Numbered from the stretch's first letter, positions 15,455 through 24,924 are shown. The stretch is 64,000 bases of DNA from Bog-950 sp046329495 (GCA_046329495.1 JAXLUO010000009.1:1-64000); one strand, 5' to 3'. Translations and numbers: made by a program. Notes: generated by a model not told the origin, from the letters alone.

Positions 15455-17599
15455 GTGCTAAAAAGGATTGTTGCTTCATTGTTTTATTGTGTAGCCCTGC
15501 AGGGTGCCATTTCTGCCCAAATTATACCCTACCCCGATCATGTGGTAGTGGTTATTTACGAAAACCATGCATACGAACAAATTATTGGCTCGCCCGACGC
15601 ACCATATATTAATAGCCTGGCTACCGATCCCTATGCCGCGTTGTTCTCGCAATCGTATGGTGTAACGCATCCCAGCCAACCAAACTACATGTATCTGTTT
15701 AGCGGAGATAACCAAAACGTAATACTCGATTTTACGCCGCTGTCTTTTTTGCTCCCTTTCTCCACGCCAAACCTGGGTGCTGAATTATTGCAAAACGGCA
15801 AAACTTTTAAAGGTTTTAGCGAAGACCTGCCTTACACCGGCTTTACCGGCGATAGCGTAAACGGTTACAAGCGCAAACACTCACCATGGATAAACTGGCA
15901 GGACGGCACAACCAATGGCATACCTGCCGCATTGAATCTGCCGCTGGATAGTTTCCCTACCGATTTTAACCAATTGCCAAATGTGTCGTTTGTAATTCCA
16001 ACATTAGACCACGACATGCACGATGGCAGTATTGCCGTTGGCGATGCCTGGCTACAAACGCATTTGGATGCTTATGCCCAATGGTGCAAAACGCATAACA
16101 GTTTGCTGATTTTTACCTATGATGAAGACGATGATTTCCACAGCAACCGCATTCCTACTTTCTTTTTAGGCCAAATGGTAAAACATGGCGAGTATACCGA
16201 ACACATTGACCACAACAATGTGCTGCATGTAATGGAAGATATGTATGGCCTGCCACATGCCGGCAATAGCAACGGTGCTGCCACCATCAGCGATTGCTGG
16301 TTGCAGAAACCGGAATGCGCCTTTACCGCCAATACCACTACCATCTGCCAGGGGCAAAGTGTGCAGTTTAACGATAATACAACCGAGCAACCCACCAACT
16401 GGACCTGGTTATTTCCCGGGGGTAATCCGGTAATCTCGTATGAACAAAATCCCACAGTTACCTATAACAGTGCCGGTACTTTCCCTGTTAGCTTATTTGC
16501 CCGCAACCATGTGGGTGCCGATACCCTTGGCGTGTTGAATTACATAACAGTTACTCCGGGCCCAGCTATTCAACTTAGCGCCGATTCGCTGGCCATATGC
16601 CGGGGCGAAAGTGTTTCGTTAACTGTAACGGGTGCTACCGGTTATACCTGGCAAGCGGCTCCCGGTATTATAAGCGCACAGGGCAATAGCCTGCAGGCGG
16701 CACCGGTTAACAGCGTATATTACCAGGTGGTGGGTACCGATGGAACCTGCATTAGTGATACGGCTAAAACCTGGGTAACCGTTCATCAGCAGGGCAATAC
16801 GCAATTGCAGGGCGATATTTGCACGGGTGAAACATATCCGTTTAAAGGGTTGCAATTAAACACTTCGGGTACTTATCGCGATACCTTAAGCACGATATAT
16901 GGTTGCGATAGTTTTGTAACCTTGAATCTGCAGGTGCATGTACCCACTATTAGTGTAGTAAACGATATAGTGTGCAGCGGTAGCACATACTATTTTAATG
17001 GAATGGATATCAGCACCCCGGGCGTTTACCACGATACGCTTAGCTCACAAACCGGTTGCGATAGCTTTATTACCTTATTGCTTGCAGCCCACAACGTACC
17101 TGCGGTAACCTGGGGCGGTGCCCCTTACAGTGTAACGCAGGGCGATAACCCTATTGCACTAACAGGTGGCTTACCTGCCAATGGCGTATATAGTGGTGCC
17201 GGTGTTGGTAATAACACCTTCTACCCCGATAGCGTTTTACCGGGCACCTATACACTTACCTATACATATACCGATAGTTTAGGTTGTTCTGCCGAAGCAG
17301 TTAAAACAGTTGAGGTATTACCTTTGGGCTTGAACGAGCCTTCGGTTCAAAATGCGCTTATCATCTATCCTAATCCGGTTGCTGAAACCTTGCATGTAGT
17401 GATGAATGATGAAACACTGAAGGTTACTGTTTACGATATCCACGGACATAGGCTTACTGTTGATGCAGTGTTTGCCAATGAACAATGGAACCTGAACACA
17501 TCGGGTTGGCCGGCAGGGGTGTACCTCTTACACTGTATAAATGCACACGGCAGCTATTATAGCAATCGCTTTGTAAAATTGAGTACCTACAACCGATAA
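15455..17599 (+). CDS. secreted phosphoesterase (acid phosphatase-like) with PKD and T9SS sorting domains
   Basis: GTG 15455 gives a natural signal peptide (MLKRIVASLFYCVALQGAIS, then AQ) and 714 residues; upstream in-frame codons to 15290 add a long non-signal stretch. The catalytic part (about 20-285) is of the phosphoesterase family PF04185 (acid phosphatase/phospholipase C relatives): VVVIYENHAYEQIIG, APYINSL, GVTHPSQPNYM and a late FTYDEDDDFHSNRIPTFFLG segment with Asp/His metal-ligand candidates. A PKD domain (about 300-370), Ig-like and C-rich repeat segments (two GCDSFVTLNL/GCDSFITLLL units) follow. It ends in a T9SS type A domain (IYPNPVAETLHV...SNRFVKL), so it is secreted to the cell surface. 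Confidence 0.8.
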   Translation: MLKRIVASLFYCVALQGAISAQIIPYPDHVVVVIYENHAYEQIIGSPDAPYINSLATDPYAALFSQSYGVTHPSQPNYMYLFSGDNQNVILDFTPLSFLLPFSTPNLGAELLQNGKTFKGFSEDLPYTGFTGDSVNGYKRKHSPWINWQDGTTNGIPAALNLPLDSFPTDFNQLPNVSFVIPTLDHDMHDGSIAVGDAWLQTHLDAYAQWCKTHNSLLIFTYDEDDDFHSNRIPTFFLGQMVKHGEYTEHIDHNNVLHVMEDMYGLPHAGNSNGAATISDCWLQKPECAFTANTTTICQGQSVQFNDNTTEQPTNWTWLFPGGNPVISYEQNPTVTYNSAGTFPVSLFARNHVGADTLGVLNYITVTPGPAIQLSADSLAICRGESVSLTVTGATGYTWQAAPGIISAQGNSLQAAPVNSVYYQVVGTDGTCISDTAKTWVTVHQQGNTQLQGDICTGETYPFKGLQLNTSGTYRDTLSTIYGCDSFVTLNLQVHVPTISVVNDIVCSGSTYYFNGMDISTPGVYHDTLSSQTGCDSFITLLLAAHNVPAVTWGGAPYSVTQGDNPIALTGGLPANGVYSGAGVGNNTFYPDSVLPGTYTLTYTYTDSLGCSAEAVKTVEVLPLGLNEPSVQNALIIYPNPVAETLHVVMNDETLKVTVYDIHGHRLTVDAVFANEQWNLNTSGWPAGVYLLHCINAHGSYYSNRFVKLSTYNR

Positions 17600-17729
17600 C
17601 CTGGGTCCGGTAAACATCCTTTTGCGAGGCTGGCTACTCGGGGTTATTGTTGAACTGTTTTTTTCGGTATTGCAAAATAATTTAAGGTGTAAGTAAAATT
17701 AATGTTACATTTCACTTTAAATAGATGGT

Positions 17730-19526
17730 ATGTTTTTATCAGAAGAAAAGCCCCGTACGGATGCACAGCAAAAGACTGATAACCCCGATTGGTTCCGGCC
17801 GGTTTTTCCTGATAAACCGCTGCACAACATAGCGCTAACTTTTTCAGGCGGTGGCTTTCGCGCTGCTTCCTTTTCGCTTGGGGTGTTATCACTTTTCGAT
17901 GCTGTTAAGACTACCGAAGGCAGCCTGCTAAAACGGGTAACTTACATTGCCTCCGCCTCAGGCGGTACTATTACCAATGCCTGCTACGCCCTGCACTGTA
18001 CCAACACTAAATACGATTTTGCTGCCCTCTACAAACAAATGCGCGGCTTTTTGAATGGCACCGGATTGTTGCAACAAGCTATGGAGCTGCTGAATGATGA
18101 CAAGCAATGGAAGGATCAATCGAAACACCGAAACCTTATTAATGCATTTGCCCGGGTTTATAATAAAGTGATTTATAATGATGCTACGATGGGGAGTTTG
18201 GCTCCGGGGTCAAACTCTTCATCACATATCGAGGAAGTTTGTTTTAACGCCACGGAGTTTTATGCAGGATTGCCTTTTCGCCAGCAGGTGAAAATGCAAA
18301 CCGACCTGCTGCCGGATGAATTTTTCTTTTACGGCAATTTTAAAGTGCATGAAATTGGTAGTTGGCAACTGAAGTTCAAACTGGCTGATGTGCTGGCGGC
18401 GTCTTCCTGTTTTCCGGGCGGTTTTGAGCCTATCATTTTTCCGCACGATTTTGTTTCGCAAGCTGAATTGCGGGATGCAAAGGCAGCCCTTGAAATGAAA
18501 CCCATAACCAACAGCGACAAAGAAAAAGCCTTCCGCGAAAAAAAAGAGCTGGGCCTTATGGATGGCGGAATAACCGATAACATTGCCCTGGAAAGTGTAA
18601 TGCTGGCCGACCAACGACGAATAAATAAAGAGACAAGCTTCGAACGGTTTGGGCTTATCTTTCCTTGTGATGTAGGTAGTGGCAATATTGAATTTTACGA
18701 TTTAGCACGGCCCGATAAACATAGCTGGTGGAGCAACCTAACACTCCGTACTATCCGCCTTGCGTTAATTGTTGTAAGTGTGCTTGGTTTAATTGGAACC
18801 GTTGCTTGCCTGGTTTGTAAATGTGCAGTTGCAACAGTTGTATTGGGTATGCTAACAAGTGTAGCAGGATTAGCTTTTGGCTTGCTGCAATTTGTACTAA
18901 CTCAAATTAATACCGAGGGCAGCAAATCCAACCTCAATATTCCTTTCCCGCCAACCATTGTTAATACCCTAAAGGATTACCTCTTGCGCTCTCCTTTTTA
19001 TGTGTTGAGTAATCTCCTTAAATCCCGGTTCGATTCAATGGTGATACTGAACACAGATGAATTTTTACGCCGCATCCGTCAAATTCAGTATAATACCATG
19101 TACGAAGCGCCCCGTTGGAAAAATCGGCGCAAAACCAATCACATCTACGATCTTTCAAAGGGCAATGAAGCGGAACGGGCGAAAGATGAAAAGGCATTTC
19201 CTTACCTGAAGCCGTCCGCGGCTATTGTCTCGTCTGCAGATAACGCCTTTGCCATGGGTACTACCTTGTGGTTTACCAAGGAGGATGATAAAGCGAAGCG
19301 TCCTAAAGATCTTATTGCCTGCGGACAGTTCACTGCCTGTCGCAACCTTTTGTTATATATCGAGCGTTTGCAACAGGATCCCGCTTTTGCTATGTTGGAA
19401 CCATCAGCAAAAGCCGATGTAGTGGATATCAAACGACAGTTAAAGGCCCTTTGGCAACAGTTTCAGGACGATCCCCGGTTTATGGTTAACAGTGCTGAAT
19501 TACTGGCTACCCCTACTAAATTTTAA
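17730..19526 (+). CDS. patatin-like phospholipase with C-terminal membrane segments
   Basis: 598 residues. The patatin domain begins at once: oxyanion motif SGGGFRAASF (39-48), nucleophile elbow ASASGG with Ser77 (the usual first Gly is Ser here) and Asp in LMDGGITDNIA (about residue 276). Two adjacent hydrophobic helices (about 345-365 and 370-395) follow the catalytic domain, then a soluble C-terminal region of about 200 residues. There is no signal peptide. Its 3' end overlaps the convergent virion-block gene at 19500 by 27 bases, placing it at the left border of that block. Lipid hydrolysis is inferred from the intact Ser-Asp dyad. Confidence 0.78.
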   Translation: MFLSEEKPRTDAQQKTDNPDWFRPVFPDKPLHNIALTFSGGGFRAASFSLGVLSLFDAVKTTEGSLLKRVTYIASASGGTITNACYALHCTNTKYDFAALYKQMRGFLNGTGLLQQAMELLNDDKQWKDQSKHRNLINAFARVYNKVIYNDATMGSLAPGSNSSSHIEEVCFNATEFYAGLPFRQQVKMQTDLLPDEFFFYGNFKVHEIGSWQLKFKLADVLAASSCFPGGFEPIIFPHDFVSQAELRDAKAALEMKPITNSDKEKAFREKKELGLMDGGITDNIALESVMLADQRRINKETSFERFGLIFPCDVGSGNIEFYDLARPDKHSWWSNLTLRTIRLALIVVSVLGLIGTVACLVCKCAVATVVLGMLTSVAGLAFGLLQFVLTQINTEGSKSNLNIPFPPTIVNTLKDYLLRSPFYVLSNLLKSRFDSMVILNTDEFLRRIRQIQYNTMYEAPRWKNRRKTNHIYDLSKGNEAERAKDEKAFPYLKPSAAIVSSADNAFAMGTTLWFTKEDDKAKRPKDLIACGQFTACRNLLLYIERLQQDPAFAMLEPSAKADVVDIKRQLKALWQQFQDDPRFMVNSAELLATPTKF

Positions 19527-20117
19527 TAGAACAAAAACCCCTCCTGTATGGGCATTGTTACGTGCATCGTAATAATAGGAGAGGGCAAACCGAGGGGGTA
19601 ACGTAATAATTGCTGAGGGGCCTATGCCCCAGCGGTTGCGGTAATTGGCATTCACGGTAAAATCAGCACCTAGGTAAACTCGTATTTTTTCTTTGCGCAT
19701 CTTCTCGATGGTAGTAATAACATCGGGCTTTAGGTTTACAAACCAAAAGCTGCGGCCGGCAATACGGTTATTGGCAATGGTATCGTTTACAACAGCCCGG
19801 TAATTATTGCTTTGGTAAAAGGTATCGCTATAATAATTGATGCTGTCGTAGCATCCGGCTATTTCTGGGTTAGAAGGTACTGATTGCGATAACAGACCTT
19901 CAGCATCGACATGTTTGTAGACGCTGCGTTTTACCACCGGCGTATAACTGCTTACCAATACCGGTTTGGTGTTGGTGGGGTAAATGGTGTCGACCTTTGT
20001 TTTTGTAATGGTATAATCGCTACAGGGGTTCTGCCTGTGCATCGATATTGCTGCACCAAGCAACAGCAGCAAAATAATATTCAATATAACGGAATAGGGG
20101 AATAGTGTGTTTTTCAT
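19500..20117 (-). CDS. membrane-anchored protein after endolysin, spanin-like candidate
   Basis: 205 residues with one N-terminal transmembrane helix (about 7-25, LILLLLLGAAI) and a periplasmic-type remainder (KTKVDTIYPTNTKP..., then a beta-rich C-terminus with GIGPSAIITLPP). Position directly downstream of the endolysin and architecture of an anchored periplasmic protein fit an inner-membrane spanin-like or DUF6808-like phage protein; sequence family identity is not certain. The C-terminal beta segment also resembles small outer-membrane-like hairpins. It is the last gene of virion block 1. Leader: ATG is preceded by AAAACAAACTACT, similar to other virion genes. Confidence 0.5.
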   Translation of the reverse strand: MKNTLFPYSVILNIILLLLLGAAISMHRQNPCSDYTITKTKVDTIYPTNTKPVLVSSYTPVVKRSVYKHVDAEGLLSQSVPSNPEIAGCYDSINYYSDTFYQSNNYRAVVNDTIANNRIAGRSFWFVNLKPDVITTIEKMRKEKIRVYLGADFTVNANYRNRWGIGPSAIITLPPRFALSYYYDARNNAHTGGVFVLLKFSRGSQ

Positions 20118-20128
20118 AGTAGTTTGTT

Positions 20129-20566
20129 TTAGTGTAAGTGTTCATATTCTTTACCGGCATCAAAGCAGGGGCATAGCTTCACCCATTCGTTGGGCGTTAC
20201 TTTTCCATCGCCGTTTAAGTCGGGCGATAGATCCCTATGGCCCACAATTTTTGCTGATGGATATTTGCGTTTGTATTCCTGTACCAGTTGTAACAATGTT
20301 TGCTTTTGTTGCAGGGTACGTGTGTCGGTTCCGTTCCAACCACCTTTGTAGCACAAGTGTATGGAGTTGCTGTTGTGTCCTTTAACACCATTGCTTATTT
20401 GCTCATCGGGCGTTAAATGTTCGCGGGTGCCATCGCCGTTCACCAGCCAGTGGTAACCGTATTTGGTCCATCCAAGTTTATGTTTCCAGTAAGCAATAAT
20501 GTCGCTTGTTTTTTGTTGCGCGGTACCGGCAGTACAGTGCAGCACGATATAATCTATGCGTCGCAT
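20129..20566 (-). CDS. N-acetylmuramoyl-L-alanine amidase (T7 lysozyme-like endolysin)
   Basis: 145-residue Amidase_2 enzyme that cleaves the lactoyl-peptide amide bond of peptidoglycan. Zinc ligands by analogy with T7 lysozyme are His10 (IVLHCTAG), His110 (VGHRDLSPD) and Cys132/Cys134 (KLCPCFD), with Tyr36/38 and Lys130 as catalytic helpers. Residues 116-127 (DLNGDGKVTPNE) form an EF-hand-like calcium loop inserted before the last zinc ligand, a feature common in Bacteroidota phage amidases. There is no signal peptide, so release depends on the holin-like proteins encoded just upstream (20812, 21005). Confidence 0.88.
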   Translation of the reverse strand: MRRIDYIVLHCTAGTAQQKTSDIIAYWKHKLGWTKYGYHWLVNGDGTREHLTPDEQISNGVKGHNSNSIHLCYKGGWNGTDTRTLQQKQTLLQLVQEYKRKYPSAKIVGHRDLSPDLNGDGKVTPNEWVKLCPCFDAGKEYEHLH

Positions 20567-20575
20567 AAAATGTTT

Positions 20576-20812
20576 TTAGTGGTTAGTAGAAGTTTGTTCG
20601 CCGAAAAGGAACAACAGCGCTTTTAATACAGCAATGCTGAAGGTGGCACCGGCTCCCAGAAAGTTTTTGACCTCAGCACTTAGCCAGGCATCGGGTATGG
20701 TAAGCACAAAGGTGGCCAGCGCGGGCATCACCAGCATTATTAAAGCATTAATGGCGCGTTCCATCCAGGCGGGTGCAGGTTTATGCAATTGGTCAAGGCC
20801 GAATTTTATCAT
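20576..20812 (-). CDS. small membrane protein, holin-like
   Basis: 78 residues from ATG 20812, chosen because the longer frame to 20881 lies inside the upstream gene. Two hydrophobic segments (about 20-38 and 52-70, LIMLVMPALATFVL and GATFSIAVLKALLFLF) and a charged N-terminus are typical of class II holins. It overlaps the upstream 70-residue membrane gene by 20 bases and lies 9 bases before the endolysin. Membrane permeabilisation in a lysis cassette is inferred from size, topology and position, not from a family match. Confidence 0.55.
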   Translation of the reverse strand: MIKFGLDQLHKPAPAWMERAINALIMLVMPALATFVLTIPDAWLSAEVKNFLGAGATFSIAVLKALLFLFGEQTSTNH

Positions 20813-21005
20813 ACAGTTTCTTTTTAAACAGTTCATAAATGTCCTTACCCAACAAGCCACCTGCACCGCCGATAATGCCAAGCAATAAGGTCATCAGCAG
20901 TTTAAGGCCCAGGGCAAAAAGGTCCAGGTGTAGCCAGGTAATGGCCATCACCAGCATATCGCCGGTGGCAAATGCCAGCAGCGAATCGTAACGATTGTGA
21001 TTCAT
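20793..21005 (-). CDS. small membrane protein of the lysis cassette
   Basis: 70 residues with a hydrophobic helix-rich centre (about 10-50: DMLVMAITWLHLDLFALGLKL followed by a GIIGGAGGLLG glycine segment) and a basic amphipathic C-terminus (KKKLYDKIRP). This looks like a holin or holin-associated protein. It overlaps the following holin-like gene by 20 bases. ATG is preceded by a virion-type leader (AACACTATTTCC). Confidence 0.5.
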   Translation of the reverse strand: MNHNRYDSLLAFATGDMLVMAITWLHLDLFALGLKLLMTLLLGIIGGAGGLLGKDIYELFKKKLYDKIRP

Positions 21006-21072
21006 GGAAATAGTGTTTCAGGTTAAAAAATGCCGGCAGGCGAAGGCTTGCCCGCCGGCGTAACGCAACACG

Positions 21073-21627
21073 CTATGGTGCCGGTATAAAACAGGAATCA
21101 AAGATGCCTTCAGGTGTATTGAATGGACAAGGGAAATTGTGACTTACCCATTTCACCAACACGTTCCAAACCACTTCGGTGTTCAGGTCGTTGGCAACGC
21201 TGAATTTTGGAATGATGGTAACCGGTACCGGTGTAATAAATGTTTTGCTGCTGGTGCGGAAAAAGAAACGAAAGTTTCGGTTACCTACCAGCGCATTGTA
21301 AAAAGCGCAGTTCGAATTAAAATTCGGATCGTTAAACCGCGCCTGAAAATCGTAACCTAATAAGGACTCCATTGTATCGCCGTAACCCGGTCCGGTTTTC
21401 TCCGAAGGTTCCGGCATTTCGCCATTGGTTTCGGGTATTACCAGTATTTGTCCGTCGGTTATACCGGTTTGCCAGCTTACAGGGTTCTCTGTGTCGCCAT
21501 CGGCAAATACAAAGTCCTTATGTATAAACCCTGCCGAGCGTATGCGGCCATATTCCCGCGTTTCGCAGGGGTCGCAGTTATGTGCCGGTATCAGGTTATC
21601 GCAGTTAGAAGGATAATAGCCTGCCAT
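21073..21627 (-). CDS. hypothetical virion-block protein, 184 aa
   Basis: Cys- and Pro-containing protein without signal peptide or membrane segment. The N-terminal CDNLIPAHNCDPCETREYG motif and the terminal NFPCPFNTPEG region suggest paired cysteines; the middle is beta-rich (FRFFFRTSSKTFITPVPVTIIPKF). Position between the head-tail candidates and the lysis genes fits a tail or head decoration protein. The leader (AAACACTATTT before ATG) is shared with other virion genes. I do not recognise the family. Confidence 0.55.
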   Translation of the reverse strand: MAGYYPSNCDNLIPAHNCDPCETREYGRIRSAGFIHKDFVFADGDTENPVSWQTGITDGQILVIPETNGEMPEPSEKTGPGYGDTMESLLGYDFQARFNDPNFNSNCAFYNALVGNRNFRFFFRTSSKTFITPVPVTIIPKFSVANDLNTEVVWNVLVKWVSHNFPCPFNTPEGIFDSCFIPAP

Positions 21628-21661
21628 AAATAGTGTTTAATAGATGAATAAATAAGTTGTG

Positions 21662-22264
21662 TTACCCGTTACAAAGTGGGTCGCAGGTATTAAAGCAGCC
21701 CTTGCGGTACTTGCTTTCAATGGTATAATGCATGGAGAAGAGCGTGTGGTAAGGTGTAGCAAAAGGCGCAAAGCCTTTGTATTCTTCGCGGAAAACCGCT
21801 TCGCTGTTCAGGTTGCTACCGGTTAATGTAACCAGCATACTTTGTAAATTAATCGAAGACAATGTACTTGCCGGGAATACATCCGGAAAACCCTCAGCAA
21901 GGCGTGCTTCCAGTTGTTCAACGGTTAGTTTAATAGCAGTTAGTTTAACCCATACCACCAACTTCATATGCAGGCGTTCAATTACTTTTTGGTTGTTATC
22001 TCCCACTGCATTCCGGTCGGTAGCATAGCTTACGTTATTAATGCGATGATACAGTTGTATCGGGTAAGTATCGTCAGGGATAATGGGTTGATAATCCTCC
22101 GCATTTATTGCAATAGCCGGAAATGTTTCCATGGCACCCTGCGTGCCGGTTCGCGTTATATCTGTTATCAGATTTTCAAATCTACCGGTTTGAAATACGG
22201 GAGCTTGTAATGCACCCTGTTGTAAATAGCGGTTTATAAAAGTTATTTGTGCCTGCCTGTGCAT
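21662..22264 (-). CDS. hypothetical virion-block protein, 200 aa
   Basis: ATG 22264 (MHRQAQITFINRYLQQG) is preferred; the upstream in-frame extension lies over the previous gene. A beta-rich structural-looking protein with VKLTAIKLTVEQLEARLAEG in the middle and CNTCDPLCNG cysteines at the C-terminus. It lies immediately after the head-tail connector-like gene (16-base gap), suggesting a tail terminator or tail-tube-like protein. No confident family match. Confidence 0.55.
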   Translation of the reverse strand: MHRQAQITFINRYLQQGALQAPVFQTGRFENLITDITRTGTQGAMETFPAIAINAEDYQPIIPDDTYPIQLYHRINNVSYATDRNAVGDNNQKVIERLHMKLVVWVKLTAIKLTVEQLEARLAEGFPDVFPASTLSSINLQSMLVTLTGSNLNSEAVFREEYKGFAPFATPYHTLFSMHYTIESKYRKGCFNTCDPLCNG

Positions 22265-22280
22265 GTTTTGGTGTTTTAGG

Positions 22281-22685
22281 TTATGGTTGTTGTAGCAGCC
22301 TGGTAATTTGTTGCGCAAGCCGTAAACGCAGAGCTGCTTTCTCGGCGCTGCTTAATTGCCAAATTGGTTTGTTGTAACGCTGTTGCAGGTGGTTAGCACG
22401 AGCGGTTAAACCTGCATCGCGCCAGCCAATGCCGGTGGGCAACAACACAGTTAGCTCATCCCGCAATCTGCCGCTGTTCACCAGAAAACCCTTGCGCGAA
22501 GGATGTGTACTAAACGCTGTATCATCCGCAGCAAGGCCATGTTGATGGATCCGCTGCTGCATGCTACGTACGGTTTCGGGTAAGGTAGCTGCTATAAGCG
22601 CATTGCCTGCTTCACCCTCAATAAGCGACCGAAGCTCTTGTGCTACTGCCTGTAGTTTTGTAAAATTTGTTTGTAGCGTAAGCAT
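22281..22685 (-). CDS. phage virion morphogenesis / tail-completion-like protein
   Basis: 134-residue helical and basic protein. FLVNSGRLRDELTVLL, followed by RANHLQQRYNKPIWQLSSAEKAALRLRLAQQI, matches the general pattern of phage virion morphogenesis (gpS-like) or HK97 gp10-like tail completion proteins: a 'SGRL' segment then 'R..KP.W.LS..E'. These proteins join the head-neck to the tail. The leader is a clear AACACTATG. The position between the 320-residue protein and the tail-like protein supports the call, which remains an inference. Confidence 0.6.
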   Translation of the reverse strand: MLTLQTNFTKLQAVAQELRSLIEGEAGNALIAATLPETVRSMQQRIHQHGLAADDTAFSTHPSRKGFLVNSGRLRDELTVLLPTGIGWRDAGLTARANHLQQRYNKPIWQLSSAEKAALRLRLAQQITRLLQQP

Positions 22686-22693
22686 AGTGTTGT

Positions 22694-23656
22694 TTACGGA
22701 AGGTTAATTACACTTTGTAAAAGTGCATTACAGCTCAGGCAGTCGTCGTTTAGCACTAAAGGCATTTCGGCAATTGCCGGCTTCAATTCGTTTTTAAAAG
22801 CCAATAGGTATTCTTCCCGCAATTCACGCGCTTTTGCTGCATCAATGGTGGTGTATCGGTTTAGCCTATCACTCTGCAAACGCTCCAGCATCAACTCGCC
22901 CCCCACCAAATACCAAAGCGAAGTGGCCAATGCGCGTTTATGGCTACAGGCCAGGGCCTCGAATCCGCACAACACCCGGGCATCTAAGCAAACACCAAAG
23001 GTGTTGTTACCTGTAGTTAGTGTATTGAACGACGCATCGCTTATAACGCCTTGTGTGGCTACTACGTTGCGGTGCGGGGTGGTTTCAGTTATGCCCGAAT
23101 AAACGCTTTCTACAGATGTAGCATCGTACAGTATTAATAACCTGCGCACGCCTGCCAGGTCAACCGATAGGGCAATGGCATTGGTGCCGCTGTTTCCGTT
23201 TAAGCTATAACTGCCCAACTCACGAATGCCATTTGTTACATCCACCAGTTTAACGGTTGTTGTTGCTGCTGTTTTTAAAAACACACTTAATTGCTTTACC
23301 TGAAGCACCAATGCTCGGCTGCTATCTTCCTGTAAGCTTAGTAGCACGCCGCGCCATTCGTTGGCGGCCGGTGTTTGGTAAAGAACAGTTTCAATTGGCG
23401 GCTGCAAGCTGTAATTAGTCTGTCTGTGGCTAATTTTATATTGCCTGGCCAACTCACTTTTAAAGGCGGATAGCAGTTGTGCTATAGCCCGCTTCTGCAC
23501 CGCCTTCCATACAGCTAAAAAACTTACCTGCTCTTCATTAGCCAACTGGTCGATACTTTTAAGCGAGAAACCGGGCAGTTCGTTCAGGTATAAGCCGCTT
23601 TCAGGTTCCGGAGCGTCGCACCACTTAATGCCGATATAATCAACAAAACAATTCAT
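22694..23656 (-). CDS. hypothetical virion-block protein, 320 aa
   Basis: Soluble protein with helical ends (residues about 30-70 and 245-300) and a beta-rich centre (about 90-240: TTVKLVDVTNGIRELGSYSLNG, RRLLILYDATSVESVYSG). The ending LVLNDDCLSCNALLQSVINLP has a CxxC pair, as do several products of this block. The gene is between the capsid candidate and the morphogenesis-like gene, the usual place of head-tail adaptor proteins, but the size and fold do not match a simple adaptor. I do not recognise a family; a structural role is inferred from context. Confidence 0.55.
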   Translation of the reverse strand: MNCFVDYIGIKWCDAPEPESGLYLNELPGFSLKSIDQLANEEQVSFLAVWKAVQKRAIAQLLSAFKSELARQYKISHRQTNYSLQPPIETVLYQTPAANEWRGVLLSLQEDSSRALVLQVKQLSVFLKTAATTTVKLVDVTNGIRELGSYSLNGNSGTNAIALSVDLAGVRRLLILYDATSVESVYSGITETTPHRNVVATQGVISDASFNTLTTGNNTFGVCLDARVLCGFEALACSHKRALATSLWYLVGGELMLERLQSDRLNRYTTIDAAKARELREEYLLAFKNELKPAIAEMPLVLNDDCLSCNALLQSVINLP

Positions 23657-23796
23657 CGTAAAATCAATTTAGGTTTAGCAAAAGCTTTCCTCATCCCCGG
23701 TTGTTGCCCTGCACAAGGCAGGGCAACACAACAGAGGAATCAGTGTTTCCGCAGATTAGTTCTAAGTTATTGCGGAAATAAGGAGATCAACAGGGC

Positions 23797-24924
23797 TTAT
23801 GCGCCGCAGTCAACACAATCATTGGTGATCAGGTAACGCAAAGCACCATTTACACCGCTAAGGCGGTCGGCAGCGTTGTAAGCATCAGCCGGCACTTGCC
23901 ACAAACCATAGTTTTTGCTGATGTAAAGGGCATAGCCTTTATCGTAGGTTACTTCTTCGCCTTCCCCGTTCAGCAAAGTGGTGGGGCAGTCAATGGGCTT
24001 CAATTGCACGTCAAAGGTCAACGAATCTACGGTGCCATCGTTCTGACCCGTTGCTACAGGTAAAGTCATCTGAAACAACTGCGATACACCCAACTGACCG
24101 GCAAACGCACCGATGTATTTGTTGAGGTCCACAAAACCAATACTGCCTTGCGAGAACACACCAACCTGGTTAGTGCCAAACTTACTGCTGGCCTTGGCAT
24201 ACAAATCGCCGTAAAATTGGTAGCCGGTAAAGCGGCTCACATCCACACCGTTCAGCGAGGCCACACTGGCCAGTTTCTGCAGTTCGTAGTTTTTAAATAA
24301 ACCCGAGCCTACAATTTGCAGGTTGCCCCACATCTCGTTTTCAAATGCATCAGCCAGTATTTTGGTAATGCCGCTCTCCAGGTCGTTCTTGGTAGCATCT
24401 TTGTTGATGTTTACGGTTACAGCGCTGTTGTTGCCGGTAACTGCGTTTACACCCCAGGTAACATCGCCCAGTAAGCGCTGATCCATTTTGCCTACAATGG
24501 CATTGGCAGCCGTCATAATACTTTGTACCAACTCGCGCATAAAGGGCGTGGAAGGATTACCGGCCTTTACCGTTTCAACGGCGTCATCCATAAAGCGGCG
24601 CAGGTCGGCAAAGCTGATGTAGATGCCCAGTTTGGCGATACGCGCATTTTGCAGTTCGCTTTCCAAATACTGCGGACTAACGTCAATATCGCAGTTATCG
24701 TTTTCCTGCACGGCGCTTAAAGGATAGCGTTGCTGGTATTTTACAAATACCTGGCGCTTTTGGCCCTGCGGCGTGCTTAGTTCAAGAGCACGCGCACCGC
24801 GCACGCTGTTAGCACTTAGCAGCATTTTTAAAAAGCCGGTGGGCGTAATTTTAAACTGTGGGTCGTCATCACCCGCCAGTTCGTTAATCGATTTCAATAA
24901 GTAAGGAGCAAATCCGTTCGACAT
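23797..24924 (-). CDS. major capsid protein candidate
   Basis: 375 residues, a usual size for an HK97-fold capsid protein. Helical N-terminal part (MSNGFAPYLLKSINELAGDD), a long helix-containing region around MRELVQSIMTAANAIVGKMDQRLLGD, and beta-rich segments after it (residues about 160-330) with VGVFSQGSIGFVDLNKY fit a capsid subunit. It directly follows a coiled-coil scaffold-like gene, the usual capsid neighbour. No delta-domain protease motif is seen. ATG has the AAAACACTATG leader, identical over 15 bases to that of the tape-measure-like gene at 43598. Identification rests on size and context. Confidence 0.65.
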   Translation of the reverse strand: MSNGFAPYLLKSINELAGDDDPQFKITPTGFLKMLLSANSVRGARALELSTPQGQKRQVFVKYQQRYPLSAVQENDNCDIDVSPQYLESELQNARIAKLGIYISFADLRRFMDDAVETVKAGNPSTPFMRELVQSIMTAANAIVGKMDQRLLGDVTWGVNAVTGNNSAVTVNINKDATKNDLESGITKILADAFENEMWGNLQIVGSGLFKNYELQKLASVASLNGVDVSRFTGYQFYGDLYAKASSKFGTNQVGVFSQGSIGFVDLNKYIGAFAGQLGVSQLFQMTLPVATGQNDGTVDSLTFDVQLKPIDCPTTLLNGEGEEVTYDKGYALYISKNYGLWQVPADAYNAADRLSGVNGALRYLITNDCVDCGA

